Program-made: the position numbers and the translations under genes | Shown here: one piece after another, positions 13,622-14,394 of the stretch | How the letters are laid out: each line of letters opens with the position of its first letter | Numbering within the stretch: the stretch's first letter is position 1 | The notes under the pieces: generated by a model | Seen by the model: the letters and a program-made list of their open reading frames with translations, nothing else | Told to the model about the DNA's origin: nothing | Database searches by the model: none | Assembly: GCA_028717055.1 (NCBI GenBank) | Contig: JAQUOO010000019.1 | Coordinates: 1-14,394, forward strand | Direction: 5' to 3' | Source: Candidatus Omnitrophota bacterium | GTDB taxonomy: Bacteria; Omnitrophota; Gorgyraeia; Gygaellales; Profunditerraquicolaceae | DNA: 14,394 nucleotides

Positions 13622-13822
13622 TTATAACTTGACGACCTTGGTCGCCTGCTCACCTTTGGGCCCTTGTTCGATTTCAAACTCGACTTGCTGGCCTTCAGCT
13701 AAAGATTTATATCCTTCACCCTGAATAGACGAATGATGCACAAACACATCTTTGCCATTCTCCGGCGTGATAAAACCATAACCTTTTTGATCACTGAACC
13801 ACTTTACTGTTCCTTTTGCCAT
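13622..13822 (-). CDS. CspA-family cold-shock protein
   Basis: 66 residues, the standard length of a single cold-shock domain. KGTVKWFSDQKGYGFI (3-18) contains RNP1 (KGYGFI), and DVFVHHSSI (25-33) contains RNP2; these aromatic residues bind single-stranded RNA or DNA. The ending VEFEIEQGPKGEQATKVVKL is typical. These proteins melt mRNA structure, and many are induced by cold. A strong AAAGGAGGA lies about eight bases before the ATG at 13822. The leader is long if the promoter at 13997-14024 is used (about 168 bases), as in cold-regulated cspA mRNAs, but it holds a complete terminator. A second TATAAT (13847-13852) nearer the gene lacks a good -35 box and might be a second promoter. Confidence 0.95.
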   Translation of the reverse strand: MAKGTVKWFSDQKGYGFITPENGKDVFVHHSSIQGEGYKSLAEGQQVEFEIEQGPKGEQATKVVKL

Positions 13823-13930
13823 TGTTTACTTCCTCCTTTTCTTATAATTATAGTAAAATCTTCCAGAAATCTGCCTCGCTTCTACCTGATAGATTCTACA
13901 AAATCTAACCGGACAAACAATGACAGCGAT

Positions 13931-13966
13931 AAAAAAACCGCAAGGCTAGTTTCCTAATCCTTACGG
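13931..13966 (-). terminator. intrinsic terminator with GAAA tetraloop inside the csp leader (attenuator or sRNA end)
   Basis: On minus, CCGTAAGG (13959-13966) pairs with CCTTGCGG (13938-13945, one G-T). After one bulged A, TTAG pairs with CTAG around a GAAA tetraloop (13950-13953). Seven T bases follow (13931-13937). This is a textbook Rho-independent terminator, placed about 25 bases after the predicted transcription start and 109 bases before the csp ATG. It would yield an RNA of about 60 nt unless it is bypassed. Confidence 0.7.
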
Positions 13967-13996
13967 CCTAAGACTTCTAATCTTTACTACAAAATT

Positions 13997-14024
13997 ATGA
14001 TAGCACATTTTTACAATAAGTCAA
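13997..14024 (-). promoter_or_regulatory. sigma-70-type promoter upstream of the csp leader
   Basis: On minus: TTGACT (14019-14024), a 16-base spacer, TATCAT (13997-14002). Each hexamer matches the consensus at 5 of 6 positions. The predicted start is near 13990. It lies directly after the terminator of the autotransporter gene, where a new transcription unit is expected. Confidence 0.6.
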
Positions 14025-14034
14025 CAAGAATAAA

Positions 14035-14070
14035 TAAAATAAACAGCCCCGGGTTTTTAACCCGGGGCTG
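14035..14070 (-). terminator. intrinsic terminator of the autotransporter gene
   Basis: CAGCCCCGGGTT (14044-14055) and AACCCGGGGCTG (14059-14070) form a perfect 12-bp GC-rich stem with a 3-base loop. On minus it is followed by TTTATTTTATTT. It lies 25 bp after the autotransporter stop codon. Confidence 0.88.
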
Positions 14071-14095
14071 CAATTAAAACTCTTAGCAATGATGA

Positions 14096-14394
14096 TTAGA
14101 ACTTATAGCGTAACGTGGCTGAACCATAAACCCCGACAAACTGATCCCTCACTTCTGCATCACATCCACCAATTATCGAGACATCATTCTTAAAGTCAAA
14201 AGATAATTTACCGCCAAGATTAACACCGTTCTTTGCGGATTTAGTACCATTAGAGCTAAATGATCCTCCACCACCGGTAAATGTCGAGGTAACCGCCATG
14301 GCATCATTGATAAAATCATAGAGCCATTTCACGTGAACTTCCGGAGTAAAATTACCCCATTTATATTTTAACGGAGAGGAAATCCTAGCGCCTA
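14096..14394 (-). CDS. autotransporter outer membrane beta-barrel domain, C-terminal end (partial)
   Basis: The frame is open from the right window edge to a stop at 14096, giving 98 visible residues; the gene's start lies outside. The piece alternates polar and hydrophobic residues as in outer-membrane strands (FTPEVHVKWLYDF, NGVNLGGKLSFDF, VSIIGGCDAEVRDQFVG) and ends in TLRYKF, a terminal Phe with alternating aromatics, the recognition signal for the BAM assembly machinery. The glycine-rich loop TFTGGGGSFSSNG followed by LGGKLSFDF resembles the autotransporter beta-domain family. The passenger, which would show the function, is not visible. An in-frame GTG at 14332 is not a likely start because the strand pattern continues before it. 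One Cys in the last hairpin loop (GGCDAE) is unusual for a barrel. Confidence 0.78.
   Translation of the reverse strand, partial: GARISSPLKYKWGNFTPEVHVKWLYDFINDAMAVTSTFTGGGGSFSSNGTKSAKNGVNLGGKLSFDFKNDVSIIGGCDAEVRDQFVGVYGSATLRYKF

Overview
The window looks like a piece of a Gram-negative, moderately AT-rich bacterial genome. An autotransporter-type beta-barrel with a C-terminal Phe implies an outer membrane. The gene mix (several GT2 and GT-C glycosyltransferases, a B12-type radical SAM protein, a NodU/CmcH carbamoyltransferase, an RRM protein) would fit an uncultured lineage such as Candidatus Omnitrophota. That taxonomic guess is an inference from style only; no rRNA or tRNA marker is present.

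Layout. Positions 1-10241 are a co-directional minus-strand surface-glycan block, in transcription order: GT39-like membrane glycosyltransferase (8685-10241), polyprenol-phosphate-type GT2 (7863-8612), carbamoyltransferase (6024-7841), SxtJ-family membrane protein (5651-6061), DUF5989 miniprotein (5477-5635), second polyprenol-phosphate-type GT2 (4679-5398), a second divergent DUF5989-like miniprotein (4413-4595), a 54-residue membrane miniprotein (4160-4324), a PP-loop ATPase with a CxxC motif (3324-4163), a B12-binding-type radical SAM protein (1894-3315) and a YfhO-like membrane protein running off the left edge (1-1852). The single plus-strand gene is an O-antigen ligase/polymerase (10449-11597), divergent from the GT39 gene and overlapping convergently with a rhamnosyltransferase-like GT2 (11556-12512). 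Further right, still on minus: an RRM RNA-binding protein (12534-13181) translationally coupled to a YkgJ-type cysteine-cluster protein (13178-13564), a CspA-family cold-shock protein (13622-13822) with a structured leader, and the C-terminal end of an autotransporter (14096-14394).

How it fits together (inference). The GT2 enzymes probably make polyprenyl-phosphate sugars or extend a glycan. The GT39-like and YfhO-like proteins would use lipid-linked sugars at the membrane, and the ligase/polymerase would join or transfer the product. The carbamoyltransferase-SxtJ-DUF5989 triad probably carbamoylates a sugar or lipid-linked intermediate. The PP-loop/radical SAM pair looks like a further modification step of unknown chemistry.

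The least-described parts are: the second DUF5989-like gene, which has its own consensus promoter placed so that transcription would start at the AUG and an intrinsic terminator overlapping its stop codon; the 54-residue gene overlapping the PP-loop ATPase by ATGA; the CxxC PP-loop/radical SAM pair; and a complete U7 terminator with a GAAA tetraloop inside the csp leader. No CRISPR array, tRNA, rRNA, insertion sequence or attachment site was seen.
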